Assembly (NCBI GenBank): GCA_900769275.1 | Contig: CAAGGA010000093.1 | Location: 1-16,938, forward strand | DNA from: an uncultured Prevotella sp. | Lineage (GTDB): Bacteria; Bacteroidota; Bacteroidia; Bacteroidales; Bacteroidaceae | DNA: 16,938 bases | Direction: 5' to 3' | Program-made: the position numbers and the translations under genes | Notes under the pieces: generated by a model | Seen by the model: only the letters and a program-made list of their open reading frames with translations | Told to the model about the DNA's origin: nothing | Database searches by the model: none | Part shown: in pieces, positions 1 through 7,033 of the stretch | Layout: the number at the start of each line of letters is the position of its first letter | How positions within the stretch are numbered: position 1 is the stretch's first letter

Positions 1-19
1 ACGTGTGCTCTTCCGATCT
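1..19. other. Illumina adapter remnant
   Basis: The first 19 bases, ACGTGTGCTCTTCCGATCT, match the 3' end of the standard Illumina TruSeq read-2 adapter. They are not genomic. They create a false GTG start at position 5 in frame with the following gene, so any protein beginning there carries five adapter-encoded residues (M-L-F-R-S). Genomic sequence begins at about position 20. Confidence 0.95.
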
Positions 20-433
20 AAACAGCAGACCCTCGACCGCCGCTACCTAAGAATGGCGCAGATATGGGCCGAGAACAGCTATTGTAGGAGAAGGCAGGTT
101 GGTGCTCTCGTTGTCAAGGACAAGATGATTATCAGCGATGGTTATAATGGTACACCGAGCGGATTCGACAATATCTGTGAGGATGACAACGACACCACGT
201 TCCCTTACGTGCTTCATGCCGAAGCCAATGCTATTACCAAACTGGCACGTAGCAACAACAATAGCGACGGTTCCACGCTGTATGTCACGGCGTCTCCATG
301 TATAGAATGCGCCAAACTCATCATTCAGGCGGGTATCAGGCGGGTCATCTACGGTGAGGAATATCGCCTTTCTGATGGCATAGACCTCATGAGAAAGGCA
401 GGAATAGAGGTTGTTCTTCTAAAGGAAGAGTAG
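20..433 (+). CDS. Deoxycytidylate (dCMP) deaminase, 5'-truncated
   Basis: This is a zinc-dependent cytidine/deoxycytidylate deaminase-family protein. It is predicted to convert dCMP to dUMP in the cytosol, feeding dTMP synthesis. The zinc site is visible: an HAE motif (codons at about 215-223) and PCIEC (about 296-310), which give the His, the catalytic Glu and two Cys ligands. The segment GYNGTPSGF upstream is typical of bacterial dCMP deaminases. The 5' end is cut by the contig edge; the first genomic codon is AAA at 20-22, and because the first residues seen (KQQTLDRRYLRMA) resemble family N-termini, probably only a few codons are missing. It is followed after 68 bases by the S41 protease on the same strand, so the two are probably cotranscribed. 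Family assignment is firm; the exact substrate is inferred from similarity. Confidence 0.93.
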   Translation, partial: KQQTLDRRYLRMAQIWAENSYCRRRQVGALVVKDKMIISDGYNGTPSGFDNICEDDNDTTFPYVLHAEANAITKLARSNNNSDGSTLYVTASPCIECAKLIIQAGIRRVIYGEEYRLSDGIDLMRKAGIEVVLLKEE

Positions 434-501
434 GAAACCACTCCTTGAAGTATGGCTTTGGCGGAATAGAATTTCGGATAACAAACATAAACAAAATAGG
501 T

Positions 502-2130
502 ATGTCAAGCAAAACTAACAGATATATGCCCCTGCTGATGGCGGTTTGTGTCGTCATAGGCATCGTGATAGGTTCTTTCTACGCAAACCATTTCTCCGGA
601 AACCGGCTGAATATTATTAATTCAGGCAGTAACCGGCTGAACAATCTCCTGCATATCATTGATGACCAATATGTGGATACTGTCAATATCAATGATCTTG
701 TAGAGAAGGCTATGCCGCTGATACTCTCTGAATTAGACCCGCATTCCGTGTATATTCCGGCAAAAAAAGCGCAGAAAGAGGCTGATGACCTCAAGGGGTC
801 TTTCTGTGGTGTCGGCATAGAGTTTGTCATTCGGGAGGATACCATACAGGTGCAGAACGTCATAAGTGATGGTCCTGCGGAGCGTGCAGGCATAATAGCC
901 GGCGACAAAATCGTAATGGTTGATGACAAGCCTTTTGTGGGTAAGGTGGTAACCAACGATGAGGCGCAGGCACGTCTCAAGGGAGAAAAAGGCACAAAGG
1001 TGAAGATTGGCGTCAAGAGGTTTGGCACTAAGGAGATAAAGCAGTTCACGATAGTGCGTGATGAGATAAGGACGAAGAGTGTCTCGGCATCATATATGCT
1101 TGACGATGAGACGGGATATATCAAAATCAAGAACTTCGGAGAAACGACATACGCTGAGTTCCTCGTCGCTCTTGCGAAGCTGTCACAGGAGGGCTTTGGC
1201 AATCTTGTCATTGACTTGCGTGACAATGGAGGCGGATACCTTGAGTCAAGTGTGCAGATGGCGAACGAGTTCCTGCCTGCCAACCGTCTCATAGTATATA
1301 CACAAGGTAGGAAATCACCGCGCCGTGACTATCGTTCTGACGGACGGGGAGCGTATCAGAACATACCTCTTGTGGTGCTGATAAACGAATATTCCGCTTC
1401 TGCATCCGAGATATTTGCCGGAGCCATGCAGGATAATGACCGTGCTACAGTCCTTGGTCTGCGTTCTTATGGCAAGGGATTGGTACAGCAACAGCTTGCT
1501 TTCCCTGACGGTTCGCTGGTGCGTCTCACGATAGCAAGGTATTATACGCCATCTGGTCGCTGCATACAGAAGCCGTACAGCAATGCTGATGAATATAGTC
1601 AGGATGTCGTGAAGAGGTATGAAAGCGGTGAGTTCTTCTCGCAGGACAGCATCAAGCATACGGGACCGGAGTTCCATACCGTAGGCGGAAGGGTCGTATA
1701 TGGTGGTGGAGGTATCACGCCTGACATCTTTGTGGCGGAAGATACCACGGCTTTCACCAGTTATTACACCAAGGCTCTGACAAGTGGTCTGATACTTCAG
1801 TTCGCATTCTCTTATACTGATGACAACCGTCTCAAGTTGAATGATTTCAGGGAAATGCAGGAGATAGCTGACTATCTCGCAAGGCAGAACTTGGTGGATA
1901 AGTTCGCTACCTATGCCGATACTCGTGGTCTGAAGCGTCGCAACCTGATGATACAGAAGTCATACTCTCTTATTGACAGGTTTATCAACAGCAGGATTAT
2001 CTATAGTATCCTTGATGAAGAGGCGTTGTATCAGTACACCAATCAGACAGACCCTGTGATAAAGGCTGCACTGAAGGTGTTCAAGGATGGGACATCAACT
2101 CCCAAAGCGGTGGAGAAAAAGAAGAAATAG
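502..2130 (+). CDS. S41 family C-terminal processing peptidase (CtpA/Prc-like)
   Basis: A membrane-anchored serine protease of 542 residues, expected to act in the periplasm on C-terminal tails of proteins. Domain order: short basic N-terminus, one hydrophobic segment (about residues 9-27, YMPLLMAVCVVIGIVIG), a PDZ domain (about 100-165, with GVGIEF and GPAERAGI), then the S41 core. The Ser/Lys dyad is present: NEYSASASE holds the nucleophile (about Ser300) and SYGKG the general base (about Lys325), with the 25-residue spacing of E. coli Prc Ser430/Lys455. The C-terminus is Lys-rich. I chose ATG 502 because it places the membrane anchor near the N-terminus; a TTG at 445 in the same frame would only add a 19-residue extension without family character. 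The stop codon directly abuts the next ATG, indicating an operon. Confidence 0.93.
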   Translation: MSSKTNRYMPLLMAVCVVIGIVIGSFYANHFSGNRLNIINSGSNRLNNLLHIIDDQYVDTVNINDLVEKAMPLILSELDPHSVYIPAKKAQKEADDLKGSFCGVGIEFVIREDTIQVQNVISDGPAERAGIIAGDKIVMVDDKPFVGKVVTNDEAQARLKGEKGTKVKIGVKRFGTKEIKQFTIVRDEIRTKSVSASYMLDDETGYIKIKNFGETTYAEFLVALAKLSQEGFGNLVIDLRDNGGGYLESSVQMANEFLPANRLIVYTQGRKSPRRDYRSDGRGAYQNIPLVVLINEYSASASEIFAGAMQDNDRATVLGLRSYGKGLVQQQLAFPDGSLVRLTIARYYTPSGRCIQKPYSNADEYSQDVVKRYESGEFFSQDSIKHTGPEFHTVGGRVVYGGGGITPDIFVAEDTTAFTSYYTKALTSGLILQFAFSYTDDNRLKLNDFREMQEIADYLARQNLVDKFATYADTRGLKRRNLMIQKSYSLIDRFINSRIIYSILDEEALYQYTNQTDPVIKAALKVFKDGTSTPKAVEKKKK

Positions 2131-2697
2131 ATGGAGAAGAGGGAACTGAGAGCCTTTGTCCGTGAGCGCAGAAGACTGTATGGAAAAGAGGAATTAGCAC
2201 TTTGGTCTGAGGAAATCGTGGGGCGTTTGCGCTGTCATCATCGTGTGATGGCGGCACGCACTCTCCTCCTTTACCATCCTTTACCCGATGAGGTGGACAT
2301 AAGACCTTTGATTGCAGGGCTTTACAGCCAAGGCTTGTCTGTCCTCCTGCCTAAGGTAATCAGTGACACGGAGATGACAATCCATCAGTATCACGGGGAG
2401 AAATCGCTCTCCTTAGGTGCATCTTTCGGCATCTTGGAGCCAGATACTGCCCGTTTCACGGACTATTCGCACATTGACGTGATGATAATCCCGGGGATGG
2501 CGTTTGACGTTGAGGGGCATAGGCTTGGCAGGGGACGTGGCTATTACGACCGTTTCCTTTCCCTGATGCCTGACTATATATATAAGGTAGGTGTCTGTTT
2601 CCCTTTTCAGATGTTTCCTGTCATCCCTTTCGACAGGCATGATGTTGCAATGGACGAGGTGGTTTGTGCCAAGTCTGACGAAGTCGCGTTTTCATAG
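2131..2697 (+). CDS. 5-formyltetrahydrofolate cyclo-ligase (5-FCL/MTHFS)
   Basis: A protein of 188 residues predicted to catalyse ATP-dependent conversion of 5-formyl-THF to 5,10-methenyl-THF, salvaging this folate form in the cytosol. Family motifs in order: a basic N-terminal KRELRAFVRERRR, YHPLPDEVDI (about 48-57), FGILEP (about 99-104) and the signature PGMAFDVEGHRLGRGRGYYD (about 121-140), followed by RHDVAMDEVV. Length is normal for the family (about 180-200). The ATG follows the protease stop with no gap, so translational coupling is likely. It fits functionally with fhs further along, which makes 10-formyl-THF, although that gene is in a separate transcription unit on the other strand. 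Confidence 0.93.
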   Translation: MEKRELRAFVRERRRLYGKEELALWSEEIVGRLRCHHRVMAARTLLLYHPLPDEVDIRPLIAGLYSQGLSVLLPKVISDTEMTIHQYHGEKSLSLGASFGILEPDTARFTDYSHIDVMIIPGMAFDVEGHRLGRGRGYYDRFLSLMPDYIYKVGVCFPFQMFPVIPFDRHDVAMDEVVCAKSDEVAFS

Positions 2698-2705
2698 TAT
2701 TTTAT

Positions 2706-2996
2706 ATGTTCCGTAAACATCCCATACAGGTAGATAAGCTCGTACGTGTCATTCTCCGTACTAATGGTATTGAAATGCCGTGGCTTCAGAGGCGGCTTTT
2801 GGAGTCATGGGACAGGATTGCCGGTGCTTTGGTGGCACAATACACCACGGACAAGTATATCCGCAACCAGACGTTGTGCGTGCATATCGAGAATCCCGCA
2901 CTCCGTTCTGAACTTAATATGATGCGTTCAACGCTTGTCAGGAGACTTAATGACGAGGTTGGTGCGATGGTAATAACGGACATAAGGCTGGTATGA
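2706..2996 (+). CDS. DUF721 / DciA-like protein
   Basis: A small protein of 96 residues with the DUF721 pattern: an N-terminal helical part, W-x-x-x-x-G (SWDRIAGALVAQYT, about residues 34-47), then a short beta-rich part with LCVHIENPALRSEL (about 57-70) and a closing helix. DUF721 proteins include DciA, an ancestral loader of the replicative helicase DnaB; in Bacteroidetes the gene commonly lies beside recF, as here. It starts 8 bases after the 5-FCL stop and is the last gene of the operon. The helicase-loading role is inferred from the family and is not shown by this sequence. Confidence 0.85.
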   Translation: MFRKHPIQVDKLVRVILRTNGIEMPWLQRRLLESWDRIAGALVAQYTTDKYIRNQTLCVHIENPALRSELNMMRSTLVRRLNDEVGAMVITDIRLV

Positions 2997-3000
2997 GGCC

Positions 3001-3129
3001 TTGTCAGCCACAGAGAGATGCGTGATGCGGAGTATTTCCAAATAGGAATATTCCGCATTATTCGTCTTATGGGGATAGTCGGAGGCTTTCCGGTAATATC
3101 CTGTTTCGTGGTCAGTCAGTGGCTGACAA
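3001..3129. repeat. 11-bp inverted repeat enclosing the convergent junction
   Basis: TTGTCAGCCAC at 3001-3011 is the exact reverse complement of GTGGCTGACAA at 3119-3129. The left copy lies just after the DUF721 stop and the right copy overlaps the last codons of recF. The smaller hairpin at 3025-3058 lies within it, so the region can form a nested stem structure. Confidence 0.6.
3025..3058. terminator. Hairpin between convergent DUF721 and recF
   Basis: A 14-bp stem with one G-U pair and one bulged T (left arm 3025-3039, right arm 3045-3058, loop AAATA). It sits in the 115-base gap between two convergent genes, the usual place for a shared terminator. No long T-run follows on either strand, so intrinsic termination is plausible but not certain. 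Confidence 0.5.
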
Positions 3130-4224
3130 CTCTGATATTTCCCCTTTTTCTACGTAAAAAATCTTATAGTCGGACTCACTTCTTGCCAAGATTCGTGAGA
3201 GGTGGTCGCGGTTGGTGTCGGTGATGAATATCTGCCCGAAGCTGTTGCCTGCAACCATGTTCACGATATTCTCTACTCTCATGGCATCAAGCTTGTCGAA
3301 GATGTCATCTAAAAGGAGAAGTGGGGTAGTGGCACTGATGGTCTTTCTCAGGAAATCAAATTGCGCAAGTTTCAGGGATATGCTGTAGGTCTTGTTCTGT
3401 CCTTGGCTTCCTTCTCGCTTGATGGGGAAGCCGCCGAGTCGCATTTCCAGGTCGTCACGGTGTATGCCGTGCAGGGAATAGCCTACGGCGCGGTCCTTTC
3501 CCCTGCTGTTTCTGATGACTTCCAGCAGCGGACCACGCTGACAATGCGAGATATATTCCAGGGTGACGGTTTCCTTTTCCCCGGAAATAGTGCGGTATAT
3601 GTCCTGAAATACGGGTATGAAATCCTTGACAAAGGCCTCTCTGAGTCTATATACGGCTTCTCCACGGCGTGCCATCTCTTCTTCCCAGAGTTCCATGAGT
3701 GTGGCATCGGGTTCGGTTTCCTGTTTCAGTAGCGTGTTGCGTTGCTGCAGGGCTTTGTTGTATGCGTTGAGATTGTCGATGTATGTGTTGTCATATTGTG
3801 CTATGACCATGTCGAGAAACCGTCTTCTCTCTTCGCTGCCGCCTTGGATGAGGAAGATGTCATCCGGCGAAACGATTATGAGGGGCACGAGTCCGATATG
3901 TTCCGACAGCCTTTTGTATGCTTTCTTGTTGCGTTTTATCTGCTTCTTTACGCCTCTTTTCATGGCGGCGTGCAGCAGTTCCTCCGTTCCGTTGTCCGTC
4001 TCGTAGCGTGCATCAATCATGAAGAAGTCCGCTTCATGCCTGATTACGCTGGAGTCTATGTTCGTGGACATGGACTTGCAGAATGACATATAGTATATGG
4101 CATCAAGGATATTCGTCTTTCCCTCTCCGTTGCTCCCGATGAAACAATTCATCTTCGGTGAGAACGTCAGGCTTGCATCGGTGATGTTCTTGTAGTTGAG
4201 TATGGTGATTTCCTTGAGTGTCAT
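3112..4224 (-). CDS. recF: DNA replication and repair protein RecF
   Basis: An SMC-like ATPase of 370 residues that acts with RecO and RecR to load RecA at single-strand gaps. Walker A is GSNGEGKT (about residues 30-37); the conserved SPDDIFLIQGGSEERRRFLD block is at about 119-138; the ABC-type signature EGSQGQNK is at about 271-278; Walker B with LLLLDDIFDKLD is at about 302-313. Length equals the family norm. ATG 4224 is chosen because the protein then begins MTLKEITILNYKNI as RecF proteins do. A longer open frame to 4314 would run through the promoter described at 4284-4315. The gene converges on DUF721 and diverges from the TPR gene. A 7-bp stem (4242-4248 with 4265-4271) lies in the leader. 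Confidence 0.95.
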   Translation of the reverse strand: MTLKEITILNYKNITDASLTFSPKMNCFIGSNGEGKTNILDAIYYMSFCKSMSTNIDSSVIRHEADFFMIDARYETDNGTEELLHAAMKRGVKKQIKRNKKAYKRLSEHIGLVPLIIVSPDDIFLIQGGSEERRRFLDMVIAQYDNTYIDNLNAYNKALQQRNTLLKQETEPDATLMELWEEEMARRGEAVYRLREAFVKDFIPVFQDIYRTISGEKETVTLEYISHCQRGPLLEVIRNSRGKDRAVGYSLHGIHRDDLEMRLGGFPIKREGSQGQNKTYSISLKLAQFDFLRKTISATTPLLLLDDIFDKLDAMRVENIVNMVAGNSFGQIFITDTNRDHLSRILARSESDYKIFYVEKGEISELSATD

Positions 4225-4283
4225 ATACGGGAATATGCTGGGGAGAATGTGCGGGAAAGGAGGTATTCTCCTTTTTTTTACTG

Positions 4284-4315
4284 CAAAGTTACACCTTTTT
4301 AATATGAAAAACAAA
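4284..4315 (-). promoter_or_regulatory. recF promoter, Bacteroidetes type
   Basis: Read on the minus strand, TTTG (4312-4315) is followed after 20 bases by TAACTTTG (4284-4291), an exact match to the Bacteroidetes TTTG-N19-21-TAnnTTTG consensus. It lies about 60 bases upstream of the recF start at 4224. Confidence 0.75.
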
Positions 4316-4331
4316 AAAAACGTTCGATAAA

Positions 4332-4363
4332 TTTCACCATGTCATATATTTTCTGTAATTTTG
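4332..4363 (+). promoter_or_regulatory. Promoter of the TPR gene
   Basis: TAATTTTG at 4356-4363 is an exact -7 box (TAnnTTTG). A near-match to the -33 box, TTTC, is at 4332-4335, 20 bases upstream. It is divergent from the recF promoter and lies about 63 bases before the ATG at 4427. The overlap of an upstream in-frame start (4361) with this box argues for the 4427 start. Confidence 0.65.
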
Positions 4364-4426
4364 CGACGCAAAAGTATCGGCATATTCCAATTACCCGGAA
4401 AACAAAATAAAAACAAGATAATAATA

Positions 4427-5122
4427 ATGGCAAATCCAGTAAACGAACAGGGTGCTCCCGTAAAGGAGCAGACTCTCAACAGTCAGGAGGCGTTTTTCCT
4501 GAAGTACAAGAAGGCTATCATCGGCATTGTGGTAGCTGTTATCGTAATTATTGCAGGCTATATAGCATACAGCAACTTTTATGCAGGTCCGCGTGAGGAT
4601 AAGGCAGCCACGGCAGTGGCCAAGGCTCAGGAGCTTTTCGCTCAGCAGCAGTACGAGCTTGCCTTGAAGGGTGACAAGTCTTTCGAGGGATTCCTTCAGG
4701 TGGCTTCCAACTATAGCGGAACGGATGCTGCCAACCTTGCCAATCTTTATGCCGGTCTGTGCTATGCAAAGATGGACAAGTGGCAGGAGGCTGTGAAGTA
4801 TCTTGACCAGTTCTCTGCGCAGGATGATGCTCTCATCAGTCCGTCAGCCATGGCTGCTCTCGGTAATGCCTATGCTCATACGAAGCAGGTGGACAAGGCT
4901 ATATCCTGTCTTAAGAAGGCTGCTGATATGGCTAACTCAGAGGCAAAGGACAATATCAGCATCTCTATAGCTCCTACTTGTCTCATGCAGGCTGCCCGTC
5001 TGCTTGAGAGTCAGAAGAAGAATGATGAGGCTCTTGTCATCTATCAGGACATAAAGGCTAAGTATGTGAAGTCTCCTTATCGTTCAGAGATAGACAAATA
5101 TATAGAGCGTCTTAAGAAATAA
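4427..5122 (+). CDS. Membrane-anchored tetratricopeptide repeat protein
   Basis: A 231-residue protein with a soluble N-terminus, one transmembrane segment (about residues 30-48, AIIGIVVAVIVIIAGYIAY) and a C-terminal helical domain of TPR character: repeats at about 103-130 (LYAGLCYAKMDKWQEAVKYLDQ), 141-168 (AMAALGNAYAHTKQVDKAIS) and 184-214 (LMQAARLLESQKKNDEALVIYQ). The architecture resembles YfgM-type proteins, which place TPRs on the periplasmic side, but no specific partner can be named. The start at 4427 begins MANPVNEQ and is well placed behind the promoter. A terminator-like hairpin follows the stop. It lies between recF and ribH, an arrangement I believe is common in Bacteroidales. 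Confidence 0.85.
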   Translation: MANPVNEQGAPVKEQTLNSQEAFFLKYKKAIIGIVVAVIVIIAGYIAYSNFYAGPREDKAATAVAKAQELFAQQQYELALKGDKSFEGFLQVASNYSGTDAANLANLYAGLCYAKMDKWQEAVKYLDQFSAQDDALISPSAMAALGNAYAHTKQVDKAISCLKKAADMANSEAKDNISISIAPTCLMQAARLLESQKKNDEALVIYQDIKAKYVKSPYRSEIDKYIERLKK

Positions 5123-5149
5123 ATGTTTTTTTTTCATATTGATTCCTGA

Positions 5150-5213
5150 TGAAGAATGCAGTATTCTGTCGCTTTCATGAAAGGCGGCAGTGGTGCATTC
5201 TTCACTTTTTTTT
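5150..5213 (+). terminator. Terminator-like hairpin just upstream of ribH
   Basis: TGAAGAATGCA (5150-5160) pairs perfectly with TGCATTCTTCA (5194-5204). The enclosed segment can extend the stem (CTG-CGC-TTTC against GAAA-GCG-CAG with bulges). Eight Ts follow at 5206-5213. This is a textbook intrinsic terminator for the TPR gene. It ends only 14 bases before the ribH ATG, and I see no promoter box between them. Confidence 0.8.
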
Positions 5214-5227
5214 ATCTATTCATTATA

Positions 5228-5710
5228 ATGGACTTATCCGATTTACCTTCGCTTATCCAGCAGTTATCTACAAAAAAAGTACCTGATGCGAGCAATATGT
5301 GCTTCGGCATCGTAGTTTCCGAAAACAAGGCAGAGATTTCCGGCTCTCTTCTCAGCGGCTGCGTGCAGACTCTTGAGAAGTACGGGACAATGGAGGAGAA
5401 TATTCATGTGAAGACAGTACCCGATGCTTTCGAGCTTGTCTATGGCGCAAACCAGATGACTTTGACGGGCAATTATGATGCTGTCATTCTCCTTGGATGT
5501 ATCATACGTGGCGAGACGGCGCAGTTTGACGTGCAGTGTCAGGGCATAGCGCAGGGTGTAGCGCGCCTCAATTCCATGAAGGAGACACCGATAATCTTCG
5601 GTCTGCTGACCACCAACACTCTTGAGCAGGCATACGAACGTGCGGGAGGAAAGTTAGGAAACCGTGGTGCAGAGTGTGCTGTCGAAGCGATAAAGATGGC
5701 TAAGTTCTGA
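5228..5710 (+). CDS. ribH: 6,7-dimethyl-8-ribityllumazine synthase homologue, divergent active site
   Basis: Lumazine synthase condenses 5-amino-6-ribitylamino-uracil with 3,4-dihydroxybutanone phosphate, the penultimate step of riboflavin synthesis. The 160-residue protein has the full RibH fold signature: FGIVVSE (26-32), VPDAFEL (64-70), GCIIRGET (90-97), FGLLTTNTLEQAYERAGGKLGNRG (from about 124). Three positions differ from what the family shows. Asn33 stands where an aromatic residue (Phe22 in Bacillus subtilis) stacks on the substrate. Asp66 replaces the Gly of the VPG(S/A)FE motif. Gln99 replaces the catalytic His (His88 in B. subtilis, in the HFD/HYD motif). The Arg138 equivalent of Arg127 remains. 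It may be a slow synthase or a repurposed paralogue. ATG 5228 is preferred over ATG 5156, which lies inside the hairpin. Confidence 0.88.
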   Translation: MDLSDLPSLIQQLSTKKVPDASNMCFGIVVSENKAEISGSLLSGCVQTLEKYGTMEENIHVKTVPDAFELVYGANQMTLTGNYDAVILLGCIIRGETAQFDVQCQGIAQGVARLNSMKETPIIFGLLTTNTLEQAYERAGGKLGNRGAECAVEAIKMAKF

Positions 5711-5803
5711 GAATGGCGTCAAACCTACGTAATTAATATTTTTTTAACGGTGGGAAACTTGTCTCTTGGACTCACTGACCAGAGGAAAGGAGTTTCCTTG
5801 AGC

Positions 5804-6226
5804 ATGCGAAAAATTAATAGAACCCACCTTAATAGCTTCCCTATGCAGTTACAGGAATATTTCAGGAGGTTCTCGTTTGAGGAGGTCTTCGCAGAGTTGC
5901 AGTTGATGCTGGAGAATGCGGAGGGCAACAGACCCATCTTTGAGCACGCTTACTCCATGATGCAGAGTATGGAGACCGTACCGTCGAAGAAGGTGATACA
6001 TTATCAGATTATTGAGGATTCTGAGAGTGAAGAATACTATAGCGGTGCGCCGGACAGTTGCTTCAATACCACTTGGGAGGTGATTCTTGCCAAGGAGGTC
6101 GTTGTTGATGAGGATTGTGAACTTTCGGATTTGGAGATTCTCTCCAACGCTTTCCTCTGTTCTCTCGCATTAGGTCGTTGCCCGCGTGCCTTTCTGCCGG
6201 AGAAAAGGGAACTGCTCGGGGAGTGA
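5804..6226 (+). CDS. Conserved-looking hypothetical protein
   Basis: I do not recognise this 140-residue protein. It is soluble, acidic, with no signal peptide or membrane segment. It is rich in helix-forming stretches (MQLQEYFRRFSFEEVFAELQLML) and has a central strand-like part (KKVIHYQIIEDSESEEYY) and an acidic stretch (VVVDEDCELSDLEIL). Codon use resembles the neighbours, and the frame is open to a strong terminator, so it is probably a real gene. The start is uncertain: ATG 5804 has AAGGAG 11 bases upstream, held in the loop of a small hairpin (5783-5798); a GTG at 5750 and an ATG at 5843 are alternatives. The bases 5814-5829 near the start also occur at 16176-16191, so the first dozen residues (MRKINRTHLN) might be repeat sequence rather than protein. 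It follows ribH by 93 bases. Confidence 0.65.
   Translation: MRKINRTHLNSFPMQLQEYFRRFSFEEVFAELQLMLENAEGNRPIFEHAYSMMQSMETVPSKKVIHYQIIEDSESEEYYSGAPDSCFNTTWEVILAKEVVVDEDCELSDLEILSNAFLCSLALGRCPRAFLPEKRELLGE
5814..5829 (+). repeat. 16-base repeat A, copy 1
   Basis: TTAATAGAACCCACCT, identical to 16176-16191. Here it overlaps the start of the unknown gene at 5804 and reads N-R-T-H-L in frame. Confidence 0.7.
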
Positions 6227-6262
6227 GTTGAATCCACATACACTTATATACACGCTAATTAT

Positions 6263-6310
6263 AATGCAGGCGGCTTTTCCTGATTGGGGAAAAGCCGCCT
6301 GCATTTTTTT
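6263..6310 (+). terminator. Strong intrinsic terminator
   Basis: A perfect 18-bp stem (6263-6280 with 6288-6305), loop TGATTGG, whose 3' arm runs into T7 (6304-6310). It ends the plus-strand unit ribH / 5804-6226. On the minus strand the hairpin is not followed by a good T-run, but it may still help stop transcription from the facing lipoprotein gene. Confidence 0.92.
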
Positions 6311-6316
6311 CTGCTT

Positions 6317-6332
6317 TCATCAATGCGTCACC
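6317..6332 (+). repeat. 16-base repeat B, copy 1
   Basis: TCATCAATGCGTCACC, identical to 15752-15767. It lies just after the terminator at 6263-6310. At this copy CGTCAC (6326-6331) can also pair with GTGACG (6345-6350). Confidence 0.7.
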
Positions 6333-6381
6333 AGATAATGATTAGTGACGGGTATGGGACGGAGACTGGGGGAGGAAAATA

Positions 6382-6942
6382 TTAGGGGGCGGAGGGGGAT
6401 GGCAACTCGGGAGGAGTGTATGTAGCCACGGATGTATCGCCCATCCTGCTTACTATAAGCTGCACGAGGGCAAAGTCCTCGTATGCCTCGTCAGGGCTTC
6501 CTATGCCTGCAACGAAATACATATTGTCGGAGTCGCACTTGTCGAAGGCTATGCTCAGCAGCACTCCGTGCTCCTTGAGGTCGCTGTTGAGCAGTCCGGT
6601 GAAGCTGGTTTTTGTGAAGGATTGCGAGAAGAACTCTGTGCCGTCGCTGCGTTTGATGGTCAGCAGGATGCGGTTGTCGTAGTATGGGATGTCGTGATTG
6701 AGGACGATAGGGAGGGTGTTGTCGCTCTTGCGTTCTACGATATACGTGTATCTGTTGCCGCCTATCCATTTCACGTCATCGCTTTTCGTGTCCGATGACA
6801 TGGCTGTAGCCGTGTCGTTGGGCTTTTCTATGACTTTCTCTACGATGATGTCCTCGTCCTGTTTCTTCTCTTTGCACGAGGTGATGACCATGGCACTCAT
6901 TGCAAGTGCCATGGCGTAATATGTTTTTTTACTGATTTTCAT
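6382..6942 (-). CDS. Small lipoprotein, DUF4738-like
   Basis: A protein of 186 residues with a signal-peptidase II leader: basic MKISKK, hydrophobic stretch, and lipobox VITSC with the acylated Cys at residue 23. After the Cys comes a charged linker (KEKKQDEDIIVEKVIEK), then a beta-rich domain containing YTYIVERKSDNTLPIV, ILLTIKRSDGTEFFSQSF and MYFVAGIGSPDEAYEDF, then a Pro/Ser-rich tail. The domain resembles DUF4738, a family of Bacteroides and Prevotella lipoproteins of unknown function; I recall this rather than can prove it. It lies 91 bases downstream of fhs on the same strand. An inverted repeat GTCCGA/TCGGAC (6958-6963, 6978-6983) lies in that gap. The protein is predicted to be in the cell envelope; no function can be assigned. 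Confidence 0.78.
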   Translation of the reverse strand: MKISKKTYYAMALAMSAMVITSCKEKKQDEDIIVEKVIEKPNDTATAMSSDTKSDDVKWIGGNRYTYIVERKSDNTLPIVLNHDIPYYDNRILLTIKRSDGTEFFSQSFTKTSFTGLLNSDLKEHGVLLSIAFDKCDSDNMYFVAGIGSPDEAYEDFALVQLIVSRMGDTSVATYTPPELPSPSAP

Positions 6943-7033
6943 TCAACGTTCGTTTCGGTCCGATGCTTTCCGTGCTGTCGGACTCTGTTCTTTTTGTCGT
7001 ATGCTGTCGAGTGTCCTGGCGTATGGTGACTTA

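Noticed and set aside
579..1292. Long open frame on the minus strand inside the S41 protease gene
   Set aside because: It is fully antisense to a gene with clear catalytic motifs and its translation has no recognisable domain; it follows from the codon bias of the true gene.
5123..5227. FMN riboswitch upstream of ribH
   Set aside because: The region is about 100 bases, lacks the conserved FMN aptamer blocks and is accounted for by one long hairpin with a T-run.
6958..6983. Terminator between fhs and the lipoprotein gene
   Set aside because: Only a 6-bp stem with a 14-base loop and no T-run on the minus strand.
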